This document shows, piece by piece, positions 17,521 through 26,606 of a DNA stretch of 33,226 nucleotides (the stretch's first letter is position 1; the number at the start of each line of letters is the position of its first letter). Location of the stretch: the NCBI GenBank assembly GCA_949289295.1, contig CASENM010000043.1, positions 1 to 33,226 of the forward strand, read 5' to 3'. Below the pieces are notes generated by a model. The model worked only from the letters and a program-made list of their open reading frames with translations, searched no databases and was not told where the DNA came from. The position numbers and the translations under genes are program-made. The stretch comes from an uncultured Bacteroides sp. GTDB lineage: Bacteria > Bacteroidota > Bacteroidia > Bacteroidales > Bacteroidaceae.

Positions 17521-18567
17521 ATGTCTATATTCCAATCACTCATAAAGAAAGAGGTGCTGCACCTCATGCGCGACTTCCGCACGGTGACGGTGGTGTTGCT
17601 CATGCCCGTTGTGCTGCTGTTGCTGTTCGGGTTTGCCATATCCACCGAGGTCAACAATGTACGGGTTGTCGCCGTAGTGGAACAACATACGGATGAGACC
17701 AAACAGATTATAGAGCGCTTCCGCAACAATTCCTACTTCACGTTTGAAGGTATAGTTACTCACAATGACGTGGAAAACCTTTTGCGGAAGGGTCGGGCAG
17801 ATGCTGCTGTCGTGTTCCGCACGGAGGACGGAAAACTGAGGCATCAGATTGTCGTGGACGCTTCCAATACGACTATGGCACAGACTTCTACGGCTTATTT
17901 GGAGAATGTCATCAGTTCCGGGGCGGGCATCCCGGTGGTGACCGACACGCTCTACAACCCGCAGCTGAAAAGTGCGTACAACTTTGTTCCGGGCATCATG
18001 GGCATGATATTCATTCTTATCTGTGCGATGATGACTTCCGTGTCGATTGTCAGCGAAAAGGAAACGGGAACCATGAACTTGCTGCTGGTGTCGCCGGTAC
18101 ATCCCCGGACAATCATTCTTGGCAAACTGGTGCCCTATTTCCTGCTGTCGTGCATCATCCTCACGCTGGTGCTGGTGCTGGGCTATACCGTGCTGGGTCT
18201 TCCTTTTTCCTTCAGTGTCATCAATGTGATATGGGTGACCATTCTGTATGTCATTCTTGCCCTTGCATTGGGACTGCTCATTTCCACCATTGCCTCCACA
18301 CAGGTATCTGCCTTGCTCGTTTCCGGCGTGATGTTCATGATTCCGGTGGTCTTGCTTTCCGGCATGATTTTCCCGGTAGAGAACATGCCGTTGGTCCTGC
18401 AATGGCTTTCGTGCATCATCCCCGCGCGCTGGTATATCTCGGCCATGCGTGTCCTGATGATCCAGCAGCTTCCTGTCGGATATGTGCTGACGGAGGTCCT
18501 GGTCTTGTCGGGAATGACATTGGTTGTATTGGCTTTGGCCATCAAGAAGTTTAATACTAAAAAATGA
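17521..18567 (+). CDS. ABC-2 family permease 1 of the efflux pump (YbhS/YbhR-like)
   Basis: The 348-residue inner-membrane protein has one N-terminal membrane segment (about 21-41). A large periplasmic domain follows (about 42-160, with VRVVAVVEQHTDETKQIIERF). Five C-terminal membrane segments come next. The ABC-2 hallmark SEKETGTMNLLLVSPV sits in the cytoplasmic loop between the second and third segments. It would form the channel with permease 2. The start follows the heptamer repeat by 10 bases. Permease 2 starts seven bases after its stop. Confidence 0.92.
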   Translation: MSIFQSLIKKEVLHLMRDFRTVTVVLLMPVVLLLLFGFAISTEVNNVRVVAVVEQHTDETKQIIERFRNNSYFTFEGIVTHNDVENLLRKGRADAAVVFRTEDGKLRHQIVVDASNTTMAQTSTAYLENVISSGAGIPVVTDTLYNPQLKSAYNFVPGIMGMIFILICAMMTSVSIVSEKETGTMNLLLVSPVHPRTIILGKLVPYFLLSCIILTLVLVLGYTVLGLPFSFSVINVIWVTILYVILALALGLLISTIASTQVSALLVSGVMFMIPVVLLSGMIFPVENMPLVLQWLSCIIPARWYISAMRVLMIQQLPVGYVLTEVLVLSGMTLVVLALAIKKFNTKK

Positions 18568-18574
18568 AGGCTGT

Positions 18575-19684
18575 ATGAATGCAAATACATTGAAGATACT
18601 GCTCAGGAAAGAAGTGTCGCTGATGAAGCGCAACCCCATTATCCCCCGCCTGATAGTAGCGATGCCCATTCTGGTGATGCTGATAATCCCCCTTGTGGCG
18701 ACTCTTGACGTGAAGAACGTGGAAGTGGTCGTGGTAGATAATGACCGGACGGAATTGTCGCGGCGGATGGTGGCGGACATGGACGCGTCGGAATACCTGT
18801 CCGTGACCGGCTGCTATTTCAGTTACGACGAGGCGTTCCGGCAGGTAGAGAGCGGAAAGGCGGATGCCATTGTCACCATTCCGAAAGATTACCTGAGGGA
18901 TCTGACAAACGGGAAGAGGCCTGAACTGGATTTGAAGGCGAACGGTGTGAACGCGACAAAAGGGACATTAGGCGCGCAATATGCCACCATGTCCGCGGTC
19001 CATACCCTTACCCGTTGGCAGATGGAGCAAGGTATCGCCATGCCGGTGCAGGAGGCCACCGTTGTCAATCTTTATAACCCGACGCTCAATTTCCGGAACT
19101 ACATGATACCGGCGCTTATGGTGGTGCTGCTCATTATCATTTGCGGCTTCCTTCCGACTCTTAATCTGGTCAGCGAAAAGGAAACCGGAACCATCGAGGC
19201 GATGAACGTCACGCCGGTCGGGCGATTGGAGTTTGTCTTGTCGAAACTGATACCCTATTGGATAGTGGGAATACTGGTCGTGACGGTCGGAATGCTTGTC
19301 GGCTGGCTGGTCTATGGACTGGTGCCGGAAGGGAATGTCGTGGACATTTATTTTGCGGCCATCCTGTTCAGTCTCGTCATGTCAGGGCTGGGTGTGTTCA
19401 TAGCGAACAAGTCGGCGACTATTCTGCAAAGCATATTCATGATGTTCGCCTTCATCGTCGTATTCCAGCTGATGGGCGGACTGTTCACTCCCATCGCTTC
19501 CATGCCACGGTGGGCGCAGTGTGTCACCTACGCCATCCCGCCGCGCTACTTCATAGAAATCATGCGTTCCGTCTATTTGAAAGGAGCCACTGTGGCAGAC
19601 CTTTGGGTGCAATATGCGGCGTTGTCCGGCTTTTCCATCCTGTTCTGTCTGGTGGCGGCCATGACATACAGGAAGAGGGTGTGA
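18575..19684 (+). CDS. ABC-2 family permease 2 of the efflux pump (YbhR/YbhS-like)
   Basis: The 369-residue protein has the same layout as permease 1: first membrane segment about 27-43, a periplasmic domain to about 175, and five C-terminal segments. The SEKETGTIEAMNVTPV motif lies between segments 2 and 3. The two permeases are paralogues and should pair as a heterodimer on the two ATPases. The ATG at 18575 (MNANTLKILLRKEVSLMKRN) was chosen; the open frame reaches back into permease 1. No terminator was recognised after the stop. Confidence 0.92.
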   Translation: MNANTLKILLRKEVSLMKRNPIIPRLIVAMPILVMLIIPLVATLDVKNVEVVVVDNDRTELSRRMVADMDASEYLSVTGCYFSYDEAFRQVESGKADAIVTIPKDYLRDLTNGKRPELDLKANGVNATKGTLGAQYATMSAVHTLTRWQMEQGIAMPVQEATVVNLYNPTLNFRNYMIPALMVVLLIIICGFLPTLNLVSEKETGTIEAMNVTPVGRLEFVLSKLIPYWIVGILVVTVGMLVGWLVYGLVPEGNVVDIYFAAILFSLVMSGLGVFIANKSATILQSIFMMFAFIVVFQLMGGLFTPIASMPRWAQCVTYAIPPRYFIEIMRSVYLKGATVADLWVQYAALSGFSILFCLVAAMTYRKRV

Positions 19685-20110
19685 TACTGTCTTGGGTAGA
19701 ACCAATCAACGGGTTAAACCTTGACAAGCAAATCTGTGCAGAACGGCGCAAACGAAGCGGCGACTGTTAAGTCTGCATTTCTGGCGGGTGACGAACAGGG
19801 AACAACTATTTTCTTTCTGAATACAATCCATTGTTTATCGGAATTTTGCGATATGCTGTTTTGAAGATAGGCAATGGATTTGTAACGTGCTGATTTCTGT
19901 ATTCTTCATTGCGTTGGAAACCTTTCATATCGCCTCCTGTCAATATTCTCCCAATATGACTACAGTGATATATAAGGCTTAAAATTTTTGCTTTAAATGA
20001 TGTATTCGTAATTTTATTGCACTTCTAACTTGACGGTAGCCCACTTCCTAATTCCCAATTTCTATTGCATTAATCTGCCGAAATTCGACGGTTATTCCAT
20101 AGATTTTCTT
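19685..20110. other. Long non-coding gap before pheT
   Basis: About 430 bases, AT-rich toward the right, contain no gene that I can support. A 47-codon frame without an ATG (about 19722-19863) looks like chance. No clear terminator hairpin, tRNA, transposon end or attachment site was recognised. Confidence 0.5.
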
Positions 20111-20118
20111 TAACTTTG
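20111..20118 (+). promoter_or_regulatory. -7 box of the pheT promoter
   Basis: TAACTTTG matches TAnnTTTG and lies 36 bases before the pheT ATG. No clear TTTG -33 element at standard spacing was seen. Confidence 0.6.
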
Positions 20119-20154
20119 CGCATCAAATCGTAGACAATATAAAAATTTGGAGAT

Positions 20155-22617
20155 ATGAATATTTCTTACAATTGGCTGAAAGAATATGTCAATTTTGATT
20201 TGACACCCGAAGAAGTGGCAGCCGCTCTGACCTCGATCGGTCTCGAAACCGGAGGGGTAGAAGAAGTACAATCGATAAAAGGAGGACTGGAAGGGCTGGT
20301 TGTCGGCGAAGTGCTGACTTGTATCCCTCATCCCAATTCCGACCACATGCATATTACAACTGTCAATCTCGGACAAGGTGAGCCTGTACAGATTGTTTGT
20401 GGAGCGGCCAATGTGGCGGCAGGACAGAAAGTCGTGGTGGCTACCCTCGGAACGAAACTGTATGACGGCGACGAGTGTTTCACCATCAAGAAGTCGAAAC
20501 TGCGTGGCGTCGAGTCGAATGGAATGATTTGTGCTGAGGACGAAATCGGAATCGGAACGAGCCATGACGGCATCATCGTTCTTCCGGAAGACGTGGTGCC
20601 CGGTACGTTGGCTAAGGATTATTATAATATCAAGAGCGACTATGTGCTGGAAGTGGACATTACTCCGAACCGTGCGGACGCCTGCTCGCATTATGGCGTG
20701 GCGCGTGACTTGTATGCGTGGCTCGTGCAAAACGGACACCAGGCTGTCTTGAAGCGTCCGTCGGTGGATGGTTTCAAGGTGGACAATCACGGACTGGACA
20801 TCGCGGTGGAAGTGGAAAACACCGAGGCATGTCCGCGGTATGCCGGAGTGACCGTCAGGAACGTGACCGTAAAGGAAAGCCCTGAATGGCTGCAGAACAA
20901 GCTGCGGACCATCGGACTGCGTCCCATCAACAATATCGTAGACATTACCAATTATATCCTTCATGCTTATGGACAGCCGATGCATTGTTTTGACGCGGAC
21001 AAGATAAAGGGCGGAAAGATTGTGGTGAAGACGGTGGCTGAAGGTACCAAGTTCGTGACACTGGACGAGATGGAACATACATTGTCTGACCGTGACCTGA
21101 TGATCTGCAATGCGGAGGAACCGATGTGTATCGCCGGTGTGTTCGGCGGACTGGATTCCGGAACGACCGAGCAGACGAAGAACGTTTTCCTGGAAAGTGC
21201 CTATTTCCATCCGACATGGGTGCGCAAGACGGCCCGCCGTCAGGGGTTGAGCACTGATTCTTCCTTCCGCTTCGAGCGGGGGATAGACCCTAACGGTGTC
21301 ATCTATGCGCTGAAGGAGGCGGCCTTGCTGGTGAAGGAGCTGGCGGGTGGAGAGATTGCTTCTGAAATAAAAGACAATTACCCGAACCCGATTGCCGACT
21401 TCCCCGTAAAACTGACATACGGTTACGTGAACGGACTGATAGGAAAGGAGATTCCGGAAGAAACCGTCAAGAGCATTGTCCGCAGTCTGGATATGAAGGT
21501 TGTGGGCGAAACGGAAAACGGCCTGTCGCTGATGGTGCCTCCTTACCGCGTGGATGTGACCCGTCCGTGTGATGTGGTGGAGGACATTCTCCGCATATAC
21601 GGTTACAACAATGTGGAAATCCCCACCTGCCTGAAGTCCAGCCTGAATGTCAAAGGCGAATCCGACAAGTCCGCCAAGCTGCAGAACCTGATTTCCGAGC
21701 AGCTGGTGGGATGCGGGTTCAACGAGATTCTGAACAATTCGCTTACAGCCTCCGCTTACTACGAGGGTCTGGAAACGTATAGACCGGAGAATCTGGTGCA
21801 CGTCATGAATCCGTTGAGCAACGACCTGAATGTGCTGAGGGGAACGTTGCTGTTCGGCGGACTGGAGAGCATCTGCCATAACGCGAACCGCAAGAATGCC
21901 GACCTGAGATTCTTCGAGTTCGGCAACTGCTATCATTATAGTGCCGGGAAGAGAAATCCTGAAAAGGCACTTGCTCCTTATTCTGAAGAGTTCCATCTGG
22001 GCCTGTGGATTACCGGCAAGCGGGTAAGCAATTCGTGGGCGCATCCTGATGAAGATTCGTCGGTATATGAGCTGAAGGCATACGTGCTTAATGTGTTCCG
22101 CCGCCTGGGGCTGAATTTCGGCACGGTGGTGTTCGGTAACCTGGCGGACGACCTGTATTCGTCGGCTTTGTCCGTGCATACGCGTGGCGGAAAACTCCTG
22201 GCTACGTTAGGTGTGATCCATAAAAAGATTCAGAAGAAATTCGATATCGACCACGAGGTATATTATGCCGACATCAACTGGACCGAACTGATGAAGGCGG
22301 TGAAGAATGCGGTGGTGTCGTATAAGGAAATCTCCAAGTTCCCGGCTGTGAAACGCGACCTGGCTTTGCTGATTGACAAGAAGGTCCAGTTTGCCGATAT
22401 TGAGAAGATTGCATACGAAACCGACAGGAAACTGTTGAAAAGCGTGGAACTCTTCGATGTGTATGAAGGGAAGAACCTGGAAGCCGGGAAGAAGAGCTAT
22501 GCGGTGAGCTTCATGCTTCAGGACGAGAACGCTACGCTGAACGACAAGCAGATAGACAAGTTCATGCAGAAGCTGGTACAGAACCTTGAAGGCAAGTTGG
22601 AAGCGAAGCTGAGATAA
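20155..22617 (+). CDS. pheT: Phenylalanyl-tRNA synthetase beta subunit
   Basis: PheT pairs with PheS to charge tRNA-Phe and carries the editing site. The 820-residue protein has the bacterial layout. An N-terminal EMAP/OB tRNA-binding domain (about 40-150; VGEVLTCIPHPNSDHMHITTV) is followed by the B3/B4 editing domain (about 210-370), the B5 domain (about 405-475), the core synthetase-like domain and the C-terminal anticodon-binding FDX-ACB domain (about 727-820; starts YKEISKFPAVKRDLALLID). Length is normal. pheS is not adjacent, as is common in Bacteroidetes. It has its own -7 box; yebC follows after 104 bases. Confidence 0.97.
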   Translation: MNISYNWLKEYVNFDLTPEEVAAALTSIGLETGGVEEVQSIKGGLEGLVVGEVLTCIPHPNSDHMHITTVNLGQGEPVQIVCGAANVAAGQKVVVATLGTKLYDGDECFTIKKSKLRGVESNGMICAEDEIGIGTSHDGIIVLPEDVVPGTLAKDYYNIKSDYVLEVDITPNRADACSHYGVARDLYAWLVQNGHQAVLKRPSVDGFKVDNHGLDIAVEVENTEACPRYAGVTVRNVTVKESPEWLQNKLRTIGLRPINNIVDITNYILHAYGQPMHCFDADKIKGGKIVVKTVAEGTKFVTLDEMEHTLSDRDLMICNAEEPMCIAGVFGGLDSGTTEQTKNVFLESAYFHPTWVRKTARRQGLSTDSSFRFERGIDPNGVIYALKEAALLVKELAGGEIASEIKDNYPNPIADFPVKLTYGYVNGLIGKEIPEETVKSIVRSLDMKVVGETENGLSLMVPPYRVDVTRPCDVVEDILRIYGYNNVEIPTCLKSSLNVKGESDKSAKLQNLISEQLVGCGFNEILNNSLTASAYYEGLETYRPENLVHVMNPLSNDLNVLRGTLLFGGLESICHNANRKNADLRFFEFGNCYHYSAGKRNPEKALAPYSEEFHLGLWITGKRVSNSWAHPDEDSSVYELKAYVLNVFRRLGLNFGTVVFGNLADDLYSSALSVHTRGGKLLATLGVIHKKIQKKFDIDHEVYYADINWTELMKAVKNAVVSYKEISKFPAVKRDLALLIDKKVQFADIEKIAYETDRKLLKSVELFDVYEGKNLEAGKKSYAVSFMLQDENATLNDKQIDKFMQKLVQNLEGKLEAKLR

Positions 22618-22721
22618 CCATGGGACAGGAAGAAAGTCCTGCCGGATATGCACCGCCGGAAAAGGAAAACGAATGACAATAGAAATCAATCACATAAAAA
22701 CAACTAAAACATTACAATCCA

Positions 22722-23453
22722 ATGGGAAGAGCGTTTGAATATAGAAAAGCAACTAAACTGAAAAGATGGGGCCACATGGCCAAGACATTTACACGTCTGG
22801 GCAAACAGATTGCCATTGCCGTAAAGGCAGGCGGTCCGGAACCGGAGAACAACCCGACACTGCGTTCGGTAATCGCTACCTGCAAGCGTGAGAACATGCC
22901 GAAGGACAACATCGAGCGTGCCATCAAGAATGCGATGGGCAAGGACCAGAGCGAATACAAGGGGATGACTTACGAAGGATACGGTCCTCACGGGGTGGCT
23001 GTATTCGTGGATACTTTGACGGATAACACCACCCGTACCGTAGCCGACGTGCGTTCCGTATTCAACAAGTTCGGCGGTAACTTGGGAACCACAGGTTCGC
23101 TGGCATTCCTGTTCGACCACAAATGCGTGTTCACATTCAAGAAGAAAGACGGGTTGGATATGGAAGAGCTTATCCTGGATCTGATTGACTATGACGTGGA
23201 CGACGAATACGATGAGGATCCGGAAGAAGGCACAATCACCATCTATGGCGACCCGAAGAGTTATGCGGCCATCCAGAAGCATCTGGAGGAATGCGGCTTC
23301 GAGGATGTCGGCGGTGAGTTCACCTACATTCCGAACGACCTGAAAGACGTGACTCCGGAACAGCGTGAGACTATCAATAAGATGGTGGAACGTCTGGAAG
23401 AGTTCGACGACGTGCAAACCGTCTATACCAACATGAAGCCGGAAGAAGAATAA
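22722..23453 (+). CDS. YebC/PmpR-family protein
   Basis: The 243-residue cytoplasmic protein begins with the family hallmark MGRAFEYRKATKLKRWGHMAKTF. The conserved domain I pattern NMPKDNIERAIKNA follows, then YEGYGPHGVAVFVDTLTDNTTRTVADVRSVFNKFGG and an acidic third domain with DYDVDDEYDEDPEEG. Family members have been described as transcription regulators and, for some YebC-type proteins, as factors relieving ribosome stalling at proline-rich stretches. Which applies here is not visible. A bidirectional terminator follows. Confidence 0.95.
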   Translation: MGRAFEYRKATKLKRWGHMAKTFTRLGKQIAIAVKAGGPEPENNPTLRSVIATCKRENMPKDNIERAIKNAMGKDQSEYKGMTYEGYGPHGVAVFVDTLTDNTTRTVADVRSVFNKFGGNLGTTGSLAFLFDHKCVFTFKKKDGLDMEELILDLIDYDVDDEYDEDPEEGTITIYGDPKSYAAIQKHLEECGFEDVGGEFTYIPNDLKDVTPEQRETINKMVERLEEFDDVQTVYTNMKPEEE

Positions 23454-23481
23454 ATCCGGTCCGGAACTGCGGGAAAAAATA

Positions 23482-23531
23482 AAAGCTGCTTCAGACATTG
23501 ACTGTCCGGGGCAGCTTTCTTATTTTTATTT
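23482..23531. terminator. Bidirectional terminator between yebC and the convergent Crp/Fnr gene
   Basis: AAAGCTGC (23482-23489) and GCAGCTTT (23511-23518) form a perfect 8-bp stem with inner GACA/TGTC pairing. On the plus strand the tail CTTATTTTTATTT follows. On the minus strand the stem is followed by TATTTTTTCCC. It lies midway between the stops of two convergent genes. Confidence 0.85.
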
Positions 23532-23589
23532 CGTCTGAAATCTTTCCGGTGAAAAGGGATTGAGAGAAAGACGGCAGACCGGTGAGCCG

Positions 23590-24291
23590 TCAGCCGATCT
23601 TGCTGATTTTCTTCAGCTTCTCTTCGTCGATGATCTTGATTTTCCGCCCGTCGATGGTGATGAGCTTTTCGGCCGCGAAGTTCGACAGCGTACGGATGGC
23701 GTTCGAGGTGGTCATGTTGGAGAGATTGGCCAGGTCTTCGCGCGAGAGATAGATGCTGATTGTGCATTGGTCTTCCTCCACCCCGTAGGTGTCTTTCAGA
23801 AACAGCAGCGATTCTGCCAGACGTCCCCGTATATGTTTCTGGGTGAGGTTCACCGTACGTTCGTCGGAGATTCCCAGATCTTTCGAGAGCTGTCTGATGA
23901 AGAACATGGCCAGTTGCGGGTTTTCCTGTATGAGCTGTACGATTACCGGCATCGGAATCAGGCACATCGTGCAGGGTTCGAAGGCTGCGGCGGCAGTCAC
24001 GAAGTTCTCTTCTGCAAAATACGCCCGGTAGGCAAAATATTCCTTGTTCTTTATGACGCGGATAATCTGGCTTCTTCCCCCTACGCCGTCCTTATATATC
24101 TTTACTTTTCCGTTGAGCAGACACATCAGGTTGGTGGGAGTTTCTCCTTCGCAATAAATCGTTTCGTTCTTTTTGTATTTTTGAATTGTAAAATTTTTTG
24201 CGAGGAACTCTTTCTGACTTTGCGTCAACGGCTGCCACAAATCGGGGATACTCTCGGCAATTTCAGCTTCTGTTAATTCCTTTTTCACCAT
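23590..24291 (-). CDS. Crp/Fnr-family transcriptional regulator
   Basis: The 233-residue regulator has a cNMP-binding-type barrel (about 25-135; KKNETIYCEGETPTNLMCLLNGKVKIYKDG). A dimerisation helix with RGRLAESLLFLKDTYG follows. The C-terminal winged helix (about 175-233) has the recognition region LSREDLANLSNMTTSNAIRTLSNFAAEKLI. It has no N-terminal FNR-type Cys cluster; its few Cys residues are scattered, so oxygen sensing by an Fe-S cluster is not supported. The gene has a TATCTTTG -7 box upstream and is divergent from a DUF5686-like gene across a 118-base gap containing a palindrome. Confidence 0.93.
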   Translation of the reverse strand: MVKKELTEAEIAESIPDLWQPLTQSQKEFLAKNFTIQKYKKNETIYCEGETPTNLMCLLNGKVKIYKDGVGGRSQIIRVIKNKEYFAYRAYFAEENFVTAAAAFEPCTMCLIPMPVIVQLIQENPQLAMFFIRQLSKDLGISDERTVNLTQKHIRGRLAESLLFLKDTYGVEEDQCTISIYLSREDLANLSNMTTSNAIRTLSNFAAEKLITIDGRKIKIIDEEKLKKISKIG

Positions 24292-24320
24292 ATAATGTTA
24301 CAAAACCATGTTATTAAGCA

Positions 24321-24328
24321 CAAAGATA
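24321..24328 (-). promoter_or_regulatory. -7 box of the leftward Crp/Fnr-type regulator
   Basis: The minus strand reads TATCTTTG, an exact consensus match, 30 bases upstream of the regulator start codon. Confidence 0.6.
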
Positions 24329-24352
24329 CTAACAAAATTTGAAATATATCTT

Positions 24353-24369
24353 TTTTTAAGTCTTAAAAA
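24353..24369. promoter_or_regulatory. Palindrome in the divergent regulator/DUF5686 promoter region
   Basis: TTTTTAAGTCTTAAAAA is a perfect inverted repeat with 8-bp arms and a single central base. It lies between the leftward -7 box (24321-24328) and the rightward one (24393-24400), over the expected -33 position of both. It is a candidate operator, perhaps for the adjacent Crp/Fnr-type protein. The AT-only arms make chance occurrence possible. Confidence 0.45.
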
Positions 24370-24392
24370 TGTCTTTAAAAAAGGGTTTGTTA

Positions 24393-24400
24393 TATATTTG
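24393..24400 (+). promoter_or_regulatory. Possible -7 box of the DUF5686-like gene
   Basis: TATATTTG matches TAnnTTTG but ends only nine bases before the chosen ATG at 24410, implying an almost leaderless transcript. Confidence 0.4.
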
Positions 24401-24409
24401 CCGTCAATT

Positions 24410-26596
24410 ATGCGGCAAAACAAACTAGTTCATATATTGTTTCTGTGGGCAGTGCTGACAGGGTTGCTTTCGGGCGGACCGCTTCGGGGAGAAACTGCCG
24501 GAACAGGCGAAAGGCGGATGAGGTCGGTGCCTGACTCTATATTGGACTGTCTTTTTGACGCGGCGCCGGCCCATGCGTTCCGGGTGAAGAGCTACAAGAG
24601 CGAACTGTATCTGAAAGGGCATTTCAAGGTGCACAAGCAGAACCGGATTGTGCGCTATCTGCCTTCCATGTTCCGCCTGGAAAAAGGTATCGACGACTAT
24701 CTGTACGAGTCGGTCAGCGACTTCCACTATACGGCCCCCGAGATTATCGACCGTAAGGTGAGGGCCTTGTCGTCCACTTTCCCCAACGCGAGGAGAGGGG
24801 AGATTTTCGATATCATCGACTATATGCGTTTCAACATCTATGCGCCTTCGCTGATGGGCGACCGTCTGGTTTCGCCTTTGAACCGCGAGACGAGAATGCA
24901 TTACCGTTATCTGCTGGAGGATGTGACCTGGTATCTGGGAGGGGCGGTCTATAAAATCCGTATCGAACCGCGCTACAGGAGTACCCAGCTGCTGGAAGGG
25001 GCGATATGGGTTTCGTCGGACGACTGGACCATCCGGCATCTCGACCTCTCCGGGCATTACGGTCTGATCGAATTTCATGTGGATATGCAGATGGGGAAAA
25101 CGGAAGAAACCCGGCTGCTGCCGTCGGTAATCAATCTGGACCTGAATTTCAAGTTCCTGCGCAATCATCTGGAAATGAACTATACGGGCTGGATGAACTA
25201 TTCGGAGGTGGTTTTCTTCCGGCCGGGCGAGACGGTAGCCCCCCGGAAAGAGAGGAGCGGTTACGACCTGACGGGCTCCTATACGCTGATGTGCGACACC
25301 AGCCGCCTGATTTCCGGGCGCGACTCGTTTGCCCGTATCCGTCCCATCCCGCTGACGGAAAGGGAGGATTCGCTGTACCGCATGTTCGACCGCCGCAGGC
25401 AGCTCCGTGCGGCCGACACGCTGGAGCTGGAAACCCCGAGGAAGAAGAATCTGGTGTTCTGGGGGCAGATAGGCGACGCGCTCATGAGCAGCTATAATCT
25501 CGACCTCTCGAAGGTGGGAAGCGTTTCCTGTTCGCCGCTGATCAATCCTCTGCTGATAAGCTACAGCCACCGCAACGGCATTTCTTACCGGCAGGTGTTC
25601 AAGTATAACAAGCTTTTCCATAATTCCCGTCTGCTGCGCATCGCTCCACAGATCGGATACAATTTCACCAAGAAAGAACTTTATGCGAAGGTGGACATGG
25701 AATATGTCTATAATCCCAGAAAACACGGGGGGCTCGAGTTGCATGCCGGAAACGGTAACCGCATCTACAGTAGCGTGGTGCTCGACCAGCTGGAGCAGAT
25801 GCCGGACAGCGCCTTTTCGTTCGACGGGCTTGAACTGGACTATTTCAAGGACATCTATCTGGATGTGTCGCACAATATCGAGATTGTCAACGGGCTGAGG
25901 CTGTGGACCGGGTTGTCCATGCATTGGCGGTACACGAAGAGCACGCCCGAAGTGGAGGCCCGCGTGCGTTCGCGCTACAACAGTTTCGCGCCGCGTATCC
26001 GTGTGGAGTGGACCCCGGGCATGTATTATTACATGAACGGTCCGCGCAAAATCAATGTCGGGTCGAGATATCCGACCTTCATGGTGGATTATGAGAGGGG
26101 AATCCGTCTGCTGAAAAATTCCGGCACGTACGAGCGGATTGAGCTGTCGGTGGAGCAGAAGGTGAAGCTGCGCAATGTCCGTTCGCTTTCCTACCACATC
26201 GGAGGGGGGATGTTCACCAACCAGTCGGACATGTATTTCGTGGACTACGCCCACTTCTCGAACCTGAACCTTCCGCAGGGGTGGAACGATGACATCGGCG
26301 GGACATTCCAGACGCTCGACGGCCGCTGGTATAATGCGTCCAGCCATTATATCCGGGGGAACATGACTTATGAGGCGCCTTTCCTGATTCTTTATCCCGT
26401 GGGCAAGCTGCTTTCCTTCATCCAGAAGGAGCGTATCTATGCCGGTGTCCTGTTTATGCCCCACCTGAATCCTTATGTGGAGTTGGGTTACGGCTTTGCC
26501 ACCCATATTTTCGACGCGGGCATTTTTGTGGGCAATGAAAAAGGTAAATTCACATCCGTGGGATGCAAATTTACCTTCGAGCTTTTCAATAAATAA
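24410..26596 (+). CDS. DUF5686-like outer-membrane protein
   Basis: The 728-residue exported protein starts with a hydrophobic signal segment (MRQNKLVHILFLWAVLTGLLSGG). A soluble N-terminal half (about 45-290) contains SYKSELYLKGHFKVHKQNRIVRYLPS and LEGAIWVSSDDWTIRHLDL. A long stretch rich in alternating aromatic/polar strands to the C-terminus follows, ending KFTSVGCKFTFELFNK like an outer-membrane barrel. This resembles the DUF5686 proteins of Bacteroidetes, many of which carry an N-terminal carboxypeptidase-regulatory-like domain; that domain is not evident here. The ATG at 24410 was chosen because the frame upstream lacks signal character and precedes the -7 box. The function of the family is unknown to me. 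The stop is only 10 bases from the convergent lysA stop. Confidence 0.82.
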   Translation: MRQNKLVHILFLWAVLTGLLSGGPLRGETAGTGERRMRSVPDSILDCLFDAAPAHAFRVKSYKSELYLKGHFKVHKQNRIVRYLPSMFRLEKGIDDYLYESVSDFHYTAPEIIDRKVRALSSTFPNARRGEIFDIIDYMRFNIYAPSLMGDRLVSPLNRETRMHYRYLLEDVTWYLGGAVYKIRIEPRYRSTQLLEGAIWVSSDDWTIRHLDLSGHYGLIEFHVDMQMGKTEETRLLPSVINLDLNFKFLRNHLEMNYTGWMNYSEVVFFRPGETVAPRKERSGYDLTGSYTLMCDTSRLISGRDSFARIRPIPLTEREDSLYRMFDRRRQLRAADTLELETPRKKNLVFWGQIGDALMSSYNLDLSKVGSVSCSPLINPLLISYSHRNGISYRQVFKYNKLFHNSRLLRIAPQIGYNFTKKELYAKVDMEYVYNPRKHGGLELHAGNGNRIYSSVVLDQLEQMPDSAFSFDGLELDYFKDIYLDVSHNIEIVNGLRLWTGLSMHWRYTKSTPEVEARVRSRYNSFAPRIRVEWTPGMYYYMNGPRKINVGSRYPTFMVDYERGIRLLKNSGTYERIELSVEQKVKLRNVRSLSYHIGGGMFTNQSDMYFVDYAHFSNLNLPQGWNDDIGGTFQTLDGRWYNASSHYIRGNMTYEAPFLILYPVGKLLSFIQKERIYAGVLFMPHLNPYVELGYGFATHIFDAGIFVGNEKGKFTSVGCKFTFELFNK

Positions 26597-26606
26597 GACG
26601 GTGCGG

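Noticed and set aside
10149-19684. Mobile genomic island boundaries around the regulator/Nudix/efflux block
   Set aside because: No integrase, transposase, tRNA target or flanking direct repeats were found, and codon use looks similar to neighbours by eye.
19722-19863. Open stretch of about 47 codons downstream of the efflux operon
   Set aside because: It has no ATG, no recognised family and no upstream signal. It is within chance length.
20110-22179. Long open frame (about 690 codons) on the minus strand opposite pheT
   Set aside because: It lies entirely antisense to a clear pheT gene, shows no family motifs and reflects codon bias of the sense strand.
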